A stretch of 64,000 nt of DNA from Clostridium tunisiense TJ. Lineage in GTDB: Bacteria; Bacillota; Clostridia; Clostridiales; Clostridiaceae. Position numbers and translations under genes: made by a program. The notes under the pieces were generated by a model. That model ran no database searches and was not told the origin of the DNA. It was given only the letters and a program-made list of their open reading frames with translations. The stretch is from NCBI RefSeq assembly GCF_000300195.1, contig NZ_AMQH01000011.1:62001-126000 (forward strand), given 5' to 3'. Below, in pieces: positions 50,957-61,504 of this stretch; the stretch's first letter is position 1, and every line of letters begins with the position of its first letter.

Positions 50957-51715
50957 CTATAAATTATTTTCATCAAGAAATTTAGTGAACTTCTTTTCAG
51001 TAAGAATTTCATTGGTTACAAAATTGCCATTAAAGAACAAACTATATGTTGTAAATGGCGATGGAGCATTTTGAGCCTGTTCTTTGCATGTGTACTTTTC
51101 CACCTTTAACTCTAATTCTCTGTTCTCTGCTATTTCTTTTATTTTACTCACATATTTTTCTGTGTAGGGGCATTGATTAGTATAGTATAAAGTTAACTCT
51201 TTTTCTTCTATTTTACCTTCTTTAGCACAGTCCTTAAATTTAGGTATAATCTCACCCTCATTGAATGGAAAGTATAAAAGTTCATAGTAGGGAGTCGCAG
51301 TATCTGCCACTTTGAAGCCCTTATATTTTAGATATTTTCCCTCACTCAAAAATGGCATTTTAGTTTTAGATGATAAAACAACTATGCCTCTTTTACCTTT
51401 TTCCTTGCTATCTTTGATGCACTCATCTAAAAGTAAATTTGAAATACCTTTTCCTTTATACTGCCCAGACACCCAAAAACAATTTATAACCATATACCCA
51501 TTTGCTTCAAAAGGGTACCAAGCATTTTCAGCGGGTATATATTCAATAAAAACTTTACCCCTTACATTTAGCTTCTTGAAAACCAACCCATTGTTTAACT
51601 GTTCTTTCATCCAAGCTTTCTTAGACGCAACACAATTTTCCCCTTTTTTATCAGAGACTACACAACATATATGTTCTTTGTCAATGTTATTTTCTGTTAC
51701 ACTTATAATCTCCAT
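50957..51715 (-). CDS. YoaP-type GNAT with C-terminal thioredoxin-like domain
   Basis: 252 residues. Residues 1-150 form a GNAT (INCFWVSGQYKGKGISNLLLDECI, with YKGKGI as the acetyl-CoA loop). Residues 165-252 form the YoaP domain, thioredoxin-like, with YYTNQCPYTEKYVSKIKE (single Cys in CPYT) and APSPFTTYSLFFNGNFVTNEIL. The whole matches Bacillus YoaP. Peptide or drug acetylation is guessed. AGGAGGATATT fixes the ATG. Confidence 0.85.
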   Translation of the reverse strand: MEIISVTENNIDKEHICCVVSDKKGENCVASKKAWMKEQLNNGLVFKKLNVRGKVFIEYIPAENAWYPFEANGYMVINCFWVSGQYKGKGISNLLLDECIKDSKEKGKRGIVVLSSKTKMPFLSEGKYLKYKGFKVADTATPYYELLYFPFNEGEIIPKFKDCAKEGKIEEKELTLYYTNQCPYTEKYVSKIKEIAENRELELKVEKYTCKEQAQNAPSPFTTYSLFFNGNFVTNEILTEKKFTKFLDENNL

Positions 51716-51799
51716 AATATCCTCCTGTAGCACTTTTTATACTAAATTAAACTTAAGCTAATTAAATACCTATGATTTAGATATACTTAATTATATTCG

Positions 51800-51920
51800 C
51801 AGCAAGCTGCTTAGGTCTAATAACTTTGGAAGCATATTTAGATTGCCACCAAAGTTATTTGCCTAGACTGAGCAATTTCCACTTGTATAAGCTGATAGAC
51901 CTGAAGCTTCCAAAATATTG
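51800..51920. repeat. hairpin and diverged intergenic repeat, copy 2
   Basis: A hairpin (TAATAACTTTGG 51818 / CCAAAGTTATT 51849, extended by GTCTA/TAGAC) lies 50 bases after the uvrA-like stop and may terminate it. The segment also shares blocks with 17280-17380 and 54845-54955, for example GAAGCTTCAxGTC on the minus strand. Confidence 0.4.
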
Positions 51921-54788
51921 TTAAAGTACACTCTTTAGAAATTCCCCTGTATAAGAGCCCTTCATCTTTGACACTTGTTCTGGAGTTCCCTCAGCAACAA
52001 CACATCCTCCACCACTACCACCTTCAGGCCCCATGTCAATGATATAGTCTGCTGATTTTATCACGTCCAAATGATGCTCAATTACAAGGACTGTATGTCC
52101 CTGGTCAACAAGTCTTCCTAAACAATCTATTAACTTTTGAATATCTGAAAGATGAAGTCCTGTAGTTGGCTCATCTAATATATAAAGGTTCTGTGCCCCT
52201 CGCTTTATTTTTGAAAGCTCGTAAGCAAGCTTAACTCTTTGAGCTTCCCCACCAGATAGTGTTGTTGAACTTTGTCCAAGTCTCATGTAACCAAGCCCAA
52301 GTTCATTTACAATTTCTAGTTTATGTTTTAAATATCTATTATCACTAAAGAAGCTAAGAGCCTCTTCAACTGTCATTTCTAATACATCTGCTATGGTTTT
52401 TCCCATATATTTAATTTCAAGCCCTTCATCTGAAAAACGCATTCCCTTACACACTGGACAAACAGTTTCAATGTCTGCCATGAACTGAAGGTTTGTCACC
52501 ATTATTCCGTCTCCAGCACAATGCTCACATCTTGTTCCATTGGCATGGGTTAAACTAAAGTCTATCTCTTTATACCCTCTTGCAATAGCCTCAGGTTGCT
52601 GTGCAAAAATCTTACGTATTTTATCATAAAGGCCTATATAAGTTGCTGGATTAGACTTACTATTTCTACCAATGGGACTTTGATCAATATTTATTACATT
52701 GTTTAAAAGTTCAGCTCCAAAAACAAAATCATGTTCTCCAGAAACAATCCTCGCTCCTGTTTTATTAACCTTAAGCTGCTTATAAAGTATCTCATTAATC
52801 AGTGAACTCTTACCTGAGCCAGATACGCCTGTTACACAAATAAACACTCCCAGTGGTATATCAATATCCACATTTTTTAAATTATTTTCTCTTGCACCTT
52901 GTATGGATAAAAAATCATCTCCAAGCATTCTTCTCCTCTTGGGTACAGCTATCTCAGCCTTACCAGATAGATACCTTCCTGTTATTGACTTGGGTTCACT
53001 GATTATATCTTCAAGAGTACCAACTGCAACTATATTACCCCCATGAACCCCAGGTCCAGGACCAATTTCAATGATATGATCCGCACTCTTAATAGTATCT
53101 ACATCATGCTCTACAACAATGACGGTATTCCCTATATCCCTAAGTTTCTTCATTGTATCTATAACCTTCATAGAATCACGTGGATGAAGCCCGATACTTG
53201 GTTCATCCATTACATAAAGCATCCCCATAAGCTCGCTGCTAATTTGTGTGGACATTTTAATTCTCTGCATCTCACCACCAGAAATACTATCACTTCTTCT
53301 TCCAAGGTTTATATAATGAAGCCCTATGTCTACTAACAACTTTAATCTGGAGCTTATTTCACGGACAATTGTGTTAGCTACTTCCCTAATATCCTGATGA
53401 AAGGTTAGAGTGTTTAAAAAGTCTAATAGTTCTGGCAACTGCATTCTACTTAACTGATCTATATTTTTTCCACCAACGATAATCTGAAGTCTTTGAGTTT
53501 TTAGTCTAGCGCCGTGACATTCAGGACATATCTTTTCTATCATACAATCTTTTATAAAGGTTGGTTCAAAGGTTTCTGTTGTAGAGGTTTTCCTTATGTA
53601 ATACCTGTACCAGCTTTCTAACTCATGTACGAACCCCTTGAAAGGCCTTGCTTTACCAATTAACCAATTCTTTTTCTGAGAAAATGGGGGTTGCAACATT
53701 TCTACAGTTTCTCCCTTTGTTCCATAAAACAGGAGTTCATGAATATGTTTTGGAAGATCCCTGAAGGGAGTATCAAGACTAAAGTCATATTTCTGAGATA
53801 GACTGTACATTATCACAGTCTTGTAGCTATCCTTTCCAGAAGGATTAAACACTGAATTTTTTAGTGCCCCCTTCATAATGCTTTTTTCTGGTGCCACAAT
53901 TAAAAATCTCGGCTCTACAACATAGGACATCCCTACTCCTAAGCAAGTATGACAAGAACTTGCAGGCGAATTAAAAGAGAAATGAAAGGGTTGCATTTCA
54001 CAAAGAAAGTAATGATGCTCCTTGCATCCAAAATTAGCATAAAAGGAAGGTTCTACGCCTCCTATAACTTCTACCTTTATCATAATATCTTCATCTAAGG
54101 AAACCATAGCTGCTTCAATAGATTTTGTAAGCTGAATATAGGTATCCTTCTTTAAAGTAAACTTGTCAATTATTAGTTCAATTTTATAATCCTTACTCTC
54201 ATCTAGCTCTTCTTTTTCTGCTAAAGAGAAATGCTTTCCATCAACCAGTAAATTTTTATATCCTTTTTCTCTTAATATATGAAAGATGTATTCATAGTCT
54301 TCGCCAAACATCTTATATACTGGTGCACGTAGTTCTACGACTGCACCTTCAGGTAGTGTGGTAATTCTTTCAGCAATTTGAGCTGCAGACAATTGTTTAA
54401 GTGGTTCTCCACACTCTGGGCACCTTCCTATTCCTGCAGTTGAAAATAAAAGTCTCATATAATCATTGATGTCTGTAACAGTGCCTACAGTTGATCTAGG
54501 GTTGTTGTTCCCTTTCTTCTGTTCAATAGCTATAACAGGAGATAATCCTCTAACATAATCTACATTAGCTTTTTTTAGCTGACTAATCCTACTCTTAGCA
54601 AATGTTGATATGGAGTCAAGAAACCTTCTCTGCCCTTCTCCATAAATAACATCAAAGGCCAAGGAGGATTTTCCTGAACCAGATACACCAGTGATAACAG
54701 TAAGTTTATCCCTAGGAATCTCAACAGATATATTCTTCAGGTTATTTTGCTTAGCTCCTGAAATCTCAATATTTGTTCTAATAGACAT
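51921..54788 (-). CDS. UvrA paralogue (excinuclease ATPase family)
   Basis: 955 residues, full UvrA length. Two ABC cassettes: Walker [14 protein letters not shown] (residues 34-46) and [13 protein letters not shown] (about 640), signatures [13 protein letters not shown] and [13 protein letters not shown], Walker [14 protein letters not shown] and [13 protein letters not shown]. Zinc motifs CPECG, CHTC, CEHC and CPVC are present, and the [22 protein letters not shown] segment is kept. It diverges from canonical UvrA ([11 protein letters not shown] instead of SAYARQFL), and uvrB and uvrC are not adjacent, so it is probably an accessory UvrA (resistance-type) copy. Confidence 0.88.
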   Translation of the reverse strand: MSIRTNIEISGAKQNNLKNISVEIPRDKLTVITGVSGSGKSSLAFDVIYGEGQRRFLDSISTFAKSRISQLKKANVDYVRGLSPVIAIEQKKGNNNPRSTVGTVTDINDYMRLLFSTAGIGRCPECGEPLKQLSAAQIAERITTLPEGAVVELRAPVYKMFGEDYEYIFHILREKGYKNLLVDGKHFSLAEKEELDESKDYKIELIIDKFTLKKDTYIQLTKSIEAAMVSLDEDIMIKVEVIGGVEPSFYANFGCKEHHYFLCEMQPFHFSFNSPASSCHTCLGVGMSYVVEPRFLIVAPEKSIMKGALKNSVFNPSGKDSYKTVIMYSLSQKYDFSLDTPFRDLPKHIHELLFYGTKGETVEMLQPPFSQKKNWLIGKARPFKGFVHELESWYRYYIRKTSTTETFEPTFIKDCMIEKICPECHGARLKTQRLQIIVGGKNIDQLSRMQLPELLDFLNTLTFHQDIREVANTIVREISSRLKLLVDIGLHYINLGRRSDSISGGEMQRIKMSTQISSELMGMLYVMDEPSIGLHPRDSMKVIDTMKKLRDIGNTVIVVEHDVDTIKSADHIIEIGPGPGVHGGNIVAVGTLEDIISEPKSITGRYLSGKAEIAVPKRRRMLGDDFLSIQGARENNLKNVDIDIPLGVFICVTGVSGSGKSSLINEILYKQLKVNKTGARIVSGEHDFVFGAELLNNVINIDQSPIGRNSKSNPATYIGLYDKIRKIFAQQPEAIARGYKEIDFSLTHANGTRCEHCAGDGIMVTNLQFMADIETVCPVCKGMRFSDEGLEIKYMGKTIADVLEMTVEEALSFFSDNRYLKHKLEIVNELGLGYMRLGQSSTTLSGGEAQRVKLAYELSKIKRGAQNLYILDEPTTGLHLSDIQKLIDCLGRLVDQGHTVLVIEHHLDVIKSADYIIDMGPEGGSGGGCVVAEGTPEQVSKMKGSYTGEFLKSVL

Positions 54789-54844
54789 ATATTTCGCTCC
54801 CCTCTTCTTTAAATAATGAATAACCTCGCTTTGCTTAACAACAT

Positions 54845-54955
54845 TAAACGGAAATTTGGACTTCTATCAATGAAATTTATCTAGGCTAATCACCTGGTAA
54901 TCATAGAAGAACACTGACTTGAAGCTTTCAAAATGTTGTTAACACCTAAACATAG
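54845..54955. repeat. diverged intergenic repeat, copy 3 (tentative)
   Basis: On the minus strand it reads AACAACATTTTGAAAGCTTC, then AAGTCAGTGTTCTTCTATG, matching blocks of the segments at 51800 and 17280. Located just after the nucleotidyltransferase stop codon. Confidence 0.3.
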
Positions 54956-54969
54956 TAATTAAAATCTAC

Positions 54970-55884
54970 TTATGGAATATATAAAAAACCTAGTTCTTCT
55001 ACTGCCATCTTACCTTTAGGGGTTATTCGAATTGTTTGCGATACCTTTTCAATAACACCTTTATCAGCTAGATATTCAAATATAGAAATAACAAAATGTC
55101 CTTCCATATGAAAGTGCTTAGAAATAAGAGTACTAGTTTTTATTTGTTCATCTGCCATAAATTCAATTACAGGTTTTTTAATAATATCAAGACGATTTTC
55201 TAAATAACTATCAAGAGTCTCTATAGCCCTTGAAACTTCTTCTTCACTAAAGTGATGGGACATGGGCTCCTGGTAAAAAGGAGTAATCACCTCTGGATTT
55301 AACTTAAAAGCCTTTTGAATAGATTCACGAGAGATGGGTTCTTCATTTATGCAAAGCTCTATCCTTGCAATAACTTCTGCTGCCTTTAATAGATAATACT
55401 GTGCATATAAAAGGTCTTTCCTTGCATACAGCCACTTTTGGCACTTATCATATATACCTACAAGTTCACAGGCATTATAAAATACTGTTAAGGCAATGTC
55501 ATCGCTGCCTATCTTTTTCATATCCTCAAAACATTCATATAAACTATCATCTGTGGTATAAACAATTTTGCCCTTGGCTAGGTATGACTGAGAAAAGGAA
55601 CCTCCAATACTTTTTCCCATCCATCTTACAAAACCACTTCTTAATACAAGATCAACATTAATGGTTATGCCATCTTCCACAATACAATAAGAGGTATTAT
55701 TAAGAGTTTGGTCTCGAAGAACCACCGTCATATCTATATCGCTTTTTTCCCATACAACATCATAGGCTACACTGCCACATACAATAACTGCTATAACATT
55801 AGGGTCCTTTTTAACTTTACTAACAAAGCTATTCACCGCTGCATTATAGCGCTCCTTTAACTCTTTCTGTAATAATTCTTCCAT
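54970..55884 (-). CDS. nucleotidyltransferase with C-terminal winged helix
   Basis: 304 residues. VIAVIVCGSVAYDVVWEKSDIDMTVVL (GS-x-DxD) near residue 35 is the pol-beta nucleotidyltransferase core, with a third acidic residue in TINVDLVLR. Residues 150-230 are a helical HEPN-like or substrate-binding region, and 235-300 a winged helix (TSTLISKHFHMEGHFVISIFEYLADKGVIEKVSQTIRITPKG). The combination suggests an aminoglycoside-NTase-like enzyme with a nucleic-acid or dimerisation module. Substrate unknown. Confidence 0.75.
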   Translation of the reverse strand: MEELLQKELKERYNAAVNSFVSKVKKDPNVIAVIVCGSVAYDVVWEKSDIDMTVVLRDQTLNNTSYCIVEDGITINVDLVLRSGFVRWMGKSIGGSFSQSYLAKGKIVYTTDDSLYECFEDMKKIGSDDIALTVFYNACELVGIYDKCQKWLYARKDLLYAQYYLLKAAEVIARIELCINEEPISRESIQKAFKLNPEVITPFYQEPMSHHFSEEEVSRAIETLDSYLENRLDIIKKPVIEFMADEQIKTSTLISKHFHMEGHFVISIFEYLADKGVIEKVSQTIRITPKGKMAVEELGFLYIP

Positions 55885-55921
55885 ATTCTCAAATCCTTTC
55901 TTCTAGTTAATAAAGGAATAA

Positions 55922-55951
55922 TTGTTCTCATTCTTTTGCTTATGGTATAAT
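55922..55951 (+). promoter_or_regulatory. promoter of the AraC-GyrI gene
   Basis: TTGTTC, 18 bases, TATAAT, about 50 bases before the chosen start codon. Confidence 0.6.
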
Positions 55952-56004
55952 TATACTTGTATATTTTTATCAATACAGGACAAAAATTGCTGGAGTGTAG
56001 AAAT

Positions 56005-56898
56005 ATGGATAACTATTTATTAGAAATAATTAAAAACACAACTGAATATATAGAGCTAAACATTTTAGAACCTTTAAACCTTGATAACATATCAGAAAAT
56101 GTAAACATATCAAAATTTCATTTACTTAGAATTTGGAAAGGTGCTACTTCTACAGGATTGATGGAGTATGTCCGAAGAAGAAGAATCGCATTATCTTTAA
56201 GTGATTTATTGCATTATCAAAATAGTATCGAATTCATCTCTTCAAAGTACTCTTTTGGCTGCGAAAGAACCTATAACAGAGTTTTCAAGGAAGAATTTAA
56301 TATTACTCCTGCAAAATGGCGTAAAAACCCTTTCCCTTTGAATATTTTAGATAAATTTAACGCTGATTTTATGAACTGCTGTGGAGAGGGCCTTGTTTTT
56401 TTTCAGTCAATTGTAGTATCTCCTGGCTTTTCAATTGCAGGGCTTGAATATGAGGTAAGTGTTGAAGAAAACTTAAAGAATGAAATAGCTAATAAATACG
56501 GTTTAGATTTTTTCTATAATCATAGACTAAGGGTGTTCAACCCCTTAGAAAAAGATGTGTATATTGGTTTTACCACAATACAAAATAACATACTTACCCA
56601 CACTCTCTACCAGCCTTCTATTCAAATAAGCGAAAATAGCATTATACCTGAAGATATGAGGGTCAAGAATGTAGTTCCACACAAATATGGTGTTTTTACT
56701 TACATGGGACTTCACCGTCCTGAAGAAATAAACTCAAACAAATTATCCCACATCTTTGCTTATGTGTTTAATACTTGGATGCCAACAATTCAGTTTGATT
56801 TAAGAGAGAAATTTAGATTTGAGTATATAAACTATGCAAAATGTAATAAACAATACTGTGAATGTGACTTGTATTTCCCAATATCTATTTTATCTTAG
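56005..56898 (+). CDS. AraC-family regulator with GyrI-like domain
   Basis: 297 residues. AraC HTH pair at residues 20-105 (ISENVNISKFHLLRIWKGATSTGLMEYVRRRR...EFISSKYSFGCERTYNRVFKEEFNITPAKWRK), then a GyrI-like domain (about 140-295: SIAGLEYEVS, VPHKYGVFTYMGL, FNTWMPTIQFDLREKF, CECDLYFPI). Multidrug sensor layout like the gene at 6677, but the two share little beyond fold. The start was set at ATG behind GGAGTGTAGAAAT; an upstream TTG is rejected. Divergent from the nucleotidyltransferase gene. Confidence 0.85.
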   Translation: MDNYLLEIIKNTTEYIELNILEPLNLDNISENVNISKFHLLRIWKGATSTGLMEYVRRRRIALSLSDLLHYQNSIEFISSKYSFGCERTYNRVFKEEFNITPAKWRKNPFPLNILDKFNADFMNCCGEGLVFFQSIVVSPGFSIAGLEYEVSVEENLKNEIANKYGLDFFYNHRLRVFNPLEKDVYIGFTTIQNNILTHTLYQPSIQISENSIIPEDMRVKNVVPHKYGVFTYMGLHRPEEINSNKLSHIFAYVFNTWMPTIQFDLREKFRFEYINYAKCNKQYCECDLYFPISILS

Positions 56899-56944
56899 TA
56901 ATAAACCCACCCATTTCTTTATTTACTCTATTTAATATAAAATA

Positions 56945-56986
56945 CCCTACCGGGTAGACTTTTTTCAAGTGTCTATCCGATAGGGT
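56945..56986. terminator. bidirectional terminator
   Basis: Arms ACCCTACCGGGTAGAC / GTCTATCCGATAGGGT (one mismatch), 10-base loop, between convergent genes. Confidence 0.85.
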
Positions 56987-57033
56987 GCATTTTAGATTTA
57001 CCCATGGTTCTTTTAATACAAAAATCTATAATA

Positions 57034-57903
57034 CTATTTACAATTATAATTAGTAAGGACATAATCCATTTGTTTGCATCCTAAGGAAGTTGCCACTGAA
57101 GAGCATTTAGCTCTAAGCAGATAAAATATATTTTTACCCTTAAAGTCACTCAAAGTTTCAAAATTTGCTTGTCCCTTACTTATAATAAGGTCTGCTTCAT
57201 TAAATTCATTAATAAATTCACTTGAGCAATCTTTTAATATAGTTCCTTGAGCTGAATGTCCATTATCAATTACTTTTACCAAGTCTACAACACCAGTACT
57301 TATTGCATCTTTCATAGTTGCATCATTAACTATGGGGCCACCTTTCACTACATACGTAACCTTCTCCATTGGAAGCTTTTTTAATAAAAATTTATCAAAT
57401 ATAATCTCTCCTGAGTTATCAGCAATATACATAATCTTTTTTGACTTTTCTATAGCTTTTCTAAAAGCAGTTGTTCCTCTTCCAAAAATATCATGGTTAA
57501 TGCTATCCTCAACAGATTTAAGTATATCTGATGGTTTAAGCTTTAACCCAACGGAGAAATCTATGATATTCCCAGCAATGGCTAGCCTACAAGCCATGTC
57601 AAAAGGATCCTCCGCATTCTCTAACCACTTTTCTTCATTAATTCTATCATAAATTTCTTTAGCAATTTCATTGTACTGTTCTTTCAGCCTTTCATAGGGA
57701 TCATAAATACCAGTAATGTTTTTCGCATGTTGATGCATCCTAAAAGCTATTTCTGGCGCAGTTTCATTAAAGTCCATTTCGCCTAATTCTTTCAATGACC
57801 TTTTTATTATTTCTTCCTGAATTGCTAGATTGCTTGTAGCTTCTTCAGCTATTTCAACAGCTTGTCTAGCAAGGCAGTGAATACATTCTCTTGATACTTT
57901 CAT
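57034..57903 (-). CDS. DUF89 / ARMT1-like metal-dependent phosphatase
   Basis: 289 residues. CIHCLARQAVEIAEEA at the N-terminus is a Cys motif of archaeal-bacterial DUF89 proteins; IMYIADNSGEIIFDKFLL (DNxGE) and VVKGGPIVNDATMKDA with DLIISKGQANFETL form the active site. DUF89 proteins are damage-control phosphatases acting on modified phosphometabolites. The start was set at ATG behind AAGGAGTGAGTTAT. Monocistronic. Confidence 0.9.
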   Translation of the reverse strand: MKVSRECIHCLARQAVEIAEEATSNLAIQEEIIKRSLKELGEMDFNETAPEIAFRMHQHAKNITGIYDPYERLKEQYNEIAKEIYDRINEEKWLENAEDPFDMACRLAIAGNIIDFSVGLKLKPSDILKSVEDSINHDIFGRGTTAFRKAIEKSKKIMYIADNSGEIIFDKFLLKKLPMEKVTYVVKGGPIVNDATMKDAISTGVVDLVKVIDNGHSAQGTILKDCSSEFINEFNEADLIISKGQANFETLSDFKGKNIFYLLRAKCSSVATSLGCKQMDYVLTNYNCK

Positions 57904-57971
57904 ATAACTCACTCCTTAAAAGTAATATGACAGTACTTAACTCACTTCTATATTAATAGATATAATTAATA

Positions 57972-60215
57972 TTAATAATTCATAGCCAGTACCGCTCTTA
58001 CCTGGTTTCTACCATTTTCTTTTGAAATGTATAGAGCCTCATCTGCTTTTTCAATTAGCTGCGATATATTCTCAAAGTTTTTATTATAACTTACAACACC
58101 AATGCTACTTGTAATTTTAACACAACACCCATTGCTTATCCTCACTTGCATACCTTCAACTTTTACTCTCAGTTTCTCTGCTAAGTCAAGAGCTTTTTCT
58201 AAATCGGTTTCTTTAAGTAAAATCAAGAACTCCTCACCTCCATATCTTCCAATTATGGAGTTTTCATTAAGTTCTTCTTTAATAGTTGAAACCAATTTCT
58301 TCAGAACCTTATCTCCAGCCAAGTGACCGTAAGTATCATTTATTTTCTTGAAATAATCTATATCTAGCATTATCAATGATAAAATCCTATTAGTACTGCC
58401 ATGTTCCTCTATTGCAGCATCACACAATTTCATAAAGTGAGTTCGGCTATATGCACCAGTTAATCCGTCAATTGTGGCCATTTCCTCAATCTGATTAAAT
58501 AATCTAGCATTTTGAATAGCTATACCTACTTGCCCAGTAAAATCATAAATCATTTGGTTTTCAATTCCATTTAAAGCCTCAGTTGTATTGCTATAAAGAA
58601 CAATAACTCCTACATTTTCTTCATTATAGGTAATAGGAAACCCCATTAAGAATTGAAAACTTCTGTCCAATCCGTAAGCCTGCATTTTTGCATCCTTTAA
58701 TATAACCAAATTGTCTTCATCTAAAATCCTTTTAAAATAAGCATCTTTATTTATATTAATAAGGGGTCTATTTATCAACTCTTCAGCTTTATATCCAAGC
58801 ACAGCTTTTACTACATAACCCTGTTCTTCTTTCAGCACTATCATGCCGTTTTGAAATTTGGTTATTTTACATATACTTTTAAGTAAGAAGGTCAACATTA
58901 TTCCTATATCCTTGGTAGATGTAATAGTTTTAGTTATACTATGTAAGCTTTCAAGAAGTACTCTTTGTTTTTCTGCTATAACCTTCTCTTGTCTAATTAT
59001 ATTAAACCTATCTCCTAGGGACAGTGATAAAAGCACTATATTCATCACAGCTCCTATTCTAGGAGAATATAAAGTAATGAAATTTAATGGTAGTATTTTA
59101 TAAGCTGCCAAGATATTTAAAATTGAGCCTAAAAATAAGGCAATCCAGGAGATGACATAAAGATTAACAGCTCTATCCCTTGCCTTTACATATGCTATAC
59201 TCATAAAACACATAATTGTACTTATAGTTATGAGAATAACAGATATTTTAGTAGCAACTGCTACTGGAATAAATAAAAAAACTATTATTGCTGCTATTTC
59301 TAAAAATAGCATACCTCTCATTAATTTATCAAACACTTTAGAACCATTCCCAACTCTTAAAAAGCTTCTTGTAAACAGAAGTGAAAATATACCAGATAAA
59401 GCTATAAAAATTGGGTTTGATTTTATATTCCATGACACAAAATTAGGCCAAAGATATTGAAAAGCTAATCCATCCCAAATTAGTTGCATAATTGAAAATG
59501 ACAAAATAAAACAACAATAATAAATATATGAGTTATCTTTCAAAGAAAAGTATAGTATTAAGTTGTATGAGAACATTATAAACATTATTCCATAGTAAAA
59601 ACCAAGTACCAAATTACTGTGCTCTTCTTTTTCCATAAACCTCTGGCCTGTGTACAACTTAATTGGTAATTGCAAATAACTTTTTGCTTCTACTCTAAAT
59701 ATTATTGTTTCACTTACTTTTGGAGGCATGTTCAAAGAGAATACAAAATTTCTATTTTTCATTTCTCTTTTAGAAAATATATAGTCACTTCCAGTTTCCA
59801 CTTCATCAATTAGGTGGATTCCATCAAATCTATAAAACTTCACATTATTTAGTTGTGGCTTACTTATTTCCAAAATCATATTTACTGCTTGATCTTTTTC
59901 ATTCTTAATTTCCACCTTACCCCAATATGCAGAATCTGAAATTTCCCCACTCAATTTACTATCTTTATAAGACTTAAATTTGTTAAGGGTTTCAGGATAA
60001 AATATTGAGTCAATAGTTAGCTCCTTCTTGTAATCTTGTAAAATTACAAGATTATTTGTTAAATCATATTCTTCTATGCCATTTTTAATAATAACAGAAG
60101 TTGATGTATTTTCAGAAGCTAAAGCTACTCTACTAATTGCTCCTCCAATTAAAAGTACAAATGCAAAATATGTAAATAAAATATATAATTTCTTTCTTTT
60201 CAATTTATGTTCCAT
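57972..60215 (-). CDS. 7TMR-DISM / GAF / GGDEF diguanylate cyclase
   Basis: 747 residues. Signal or anchor helix (10-33), extracellular 7TMR-DISMED2 domain (50-190), seven membrane helices (200-400), GAF domain (430-575), GGDEF domain (590-740) with active-site YGGEEFLILL and DIDYFKKINDTYGHLAGD. An RxxD inhibitory site is not evident before GGEEF. It should make c-di-GMP in response to an extracellular ligand. It lies 68 bases after the DUF89 gene on the same strand orientation, which may be coincidental. AAGGTG precedes the ATG. Confidence 0.93.
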   Translation of the reverse strand: MEHKLKRKKLYILFTYFAFVLLIGGAISRVALASENTSTSVIIKNGIEEYDLTNNLVILQDYKKELTIDSIFYPETLNKFKSYKDSKLSGEISDSAYWGKVEIKNEKDQAVNMILEISKPQLNNVKFYRFDGIHLIDEVETGSDYIFSKREMKNRNFVFSLNMPPKVSETIIFRVEAKSYLQLPIKLYTGQRFMEKEEHSNLVLGFYYGIMFIMFSYNLILYFSLKDNSYIYYCCFILSFSIMQLIWDGLAFQYLWPNFVSWNIKSNPIFIALSGIFSLLFTRSFLRVGNGSKVFDKLMRGMLFLEIAAIIVFLFIPVAVATKISVILITISTIMCFMSIAYVKARDRAVNLYVISWIALFLGSILNILAAYKILPLNFITLYSPRIGAVMNIVLLSLSLGDRFNIIRQEKVIAEKQRVLLESLHSITKTITSTKDIGIMLTFLLKSICKITKFQNGMIVLKEEQGYVVKAVLGYKAEELINRPLININKDAYFKRILDEDNLVILKDAKMQAYGLDRSFQFLMGFPITYNEENVGVIVLYSNTTEALNGIENQMIYDFTGQVGIAIQNARLFNQIEEMATIDGLTGAYSRTHFMKLCDAAIEEHGSTNRILSLIMLDIDYFKKINDTYGHLAGDKVLKKLVSTIKEELNENSIIGRYGGEEFLILLKETDLEKALDLAEKLRVKVEGMQVRISNGCCVKITSSIGVVSYNKNFENISQLIEKADEALYISKENGRNQVRAVLAMNY

Positions 60216-60597
60216 AATGATTACACCTTCTATTAAAATCTGTCCTTTACCTGGTGCTAACTATAACAATTTTTTTAAGAAGATATCCTTTCAAAAGTTT
60301 TAATTAAAAAGCTACTAATGGTGCACTTTCTACTAAACAAAATCAAATCCTTAGCTTCCAAATATAATCTTGTTTTCATAGGTATATCACTACATTATTG
60401 TAACTCCTTAGCTATTCGACATATTGCAAGTTATTTCCTTCTACAGAAGCACAAAGTTAACAACCTTCTATAAAAAGATAGTCAAGTTCAAAGGTAGTTA
60501 AATGTTATTACTTTTTGATGCCTTTCTATTTTATATAAAAAACAGTATAATATTTTATGTATCATACAATATAAAAAAACATGGGGATGGTTTTATT
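60216..60597. other. intergenic region without recognised features
   Basis: Promoter region for the divergent diguanylate cyclase and K+ channel genes. A TATAAT box at about 60546 has no good -35 at standard spacing. I see no riboswitch, dyad or coding remnant. Confidence 0.4.
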
Positions 60598-61365
60598 ATG
60601 AGAGACCTTGATTTTACTAGCAATGAAAGAATTGAATTTATCTATGACATAATTATCGGATTTTTTGCATTAGTGGCAACCTTTGTTGTTGTTCTACAGT
60701 TTAGTAAAAATATCACTGGCATACAGTTAAAATACTTAAACATAGCTGATAATATAATCTATTTTATTTTTGTCCTTGATTTTGTAGTGAGATTGTTTCT
60801 TTCAAGAAATAAACGTTCTTTGTTTAAAAATCATTATATAGATTTAATTGCTTTACTTCCTCTTCACTTTTTTACTAACTCTCCTTATGGAAGCTTATTG
60901 AAACTTATAAGAGTCTTAACCTATTTATTGCGCCTAATACATAACATTAAAGATGTTTTATATACTAATGGATTTATATATTCTTTAGGTTCTGCTAGTA
61001 TAATAACCATACTAGGTTCCTTCGCTATTTATTTTTTAGAAAGGGATTCTAGTGCTACAATAAAGTCCTATGGTGATGCCTTTTGGTGGAGTATTGTAAC
61101 TATTACCACAGTAGGGTATGGAGATATAAGTCCAACTACTTCAGGCGGGAGGGTTATAGCAGCTATCCTTATGCTATCAGGTATAGGATTTTTAAGTATG
61201 TTAACTAGTACAATTTCCACTTACTTTATAACAAAAACAGATGAAAAAAAGAGAGAAACACTTACTAGTAAAGAAATTGTTTCTCTAGATATTTCATCTC
61301 TTACAAAGGATCAAAGAAAGCAACTCATGGAATTTTATGAGTTTATAAAAAGTCGAGAAAATTAA
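60598..61365 (+). CDS. voltage-gated-like K+ channel (6TM)
   Basis: 255 residues. S1-S3 around residues 10-75, an S4-like helix with spaced basic residues (LLKLIRVLTYLLRLIHNIKDVL), then the pore: DAFWWSIVTITTVGYGDISPTT with the TTVGYGD selectivity filter, and S6 RVIAAILMLSGIGFLSMLTSTISTYFI. The C-terminal 35 residues are a short charged tail. The chosen ATG follows GGGGATGG; an earlier ATG extends the frame by 32 hydrophobic residues without an RBS. Function: K+ conductance. Confidence 0.9.
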   Translation: MRDLDFTSNERIEFIYDIIIGFFALVATFVVVLQFSKNITGIQLKYLNIADNIIYFIFVLDFVVRLFLSRNKRSLFKNHYIDLIALLPLHFFTNSPYGSLLKLIRVLTYLLRLIHNIKDVLYTNGFIYSLGSASIITILGSFAIYFLERDSSATIKSYGDAFWWSIVTITTVGYGDISPTTSGGRVIAAILMLSGIGFLSMLTSTISTYFITKTDEKKRETLTSKEIVSLDISSLTKDQRKQLMEFYEFIKSREN

Positions 61366-61504
61366 ATATAATACATCTTGCCATAAGTAACATAGTTTAG
61401 ACTTTAATAATGTATTCCTAGTAATAACTCAACTTTTATGTTTTAAAGGAACACCTATATGGAATTTCTTTAACAACTTAATCCTAACTATTATGAATTT
61501 ATTT

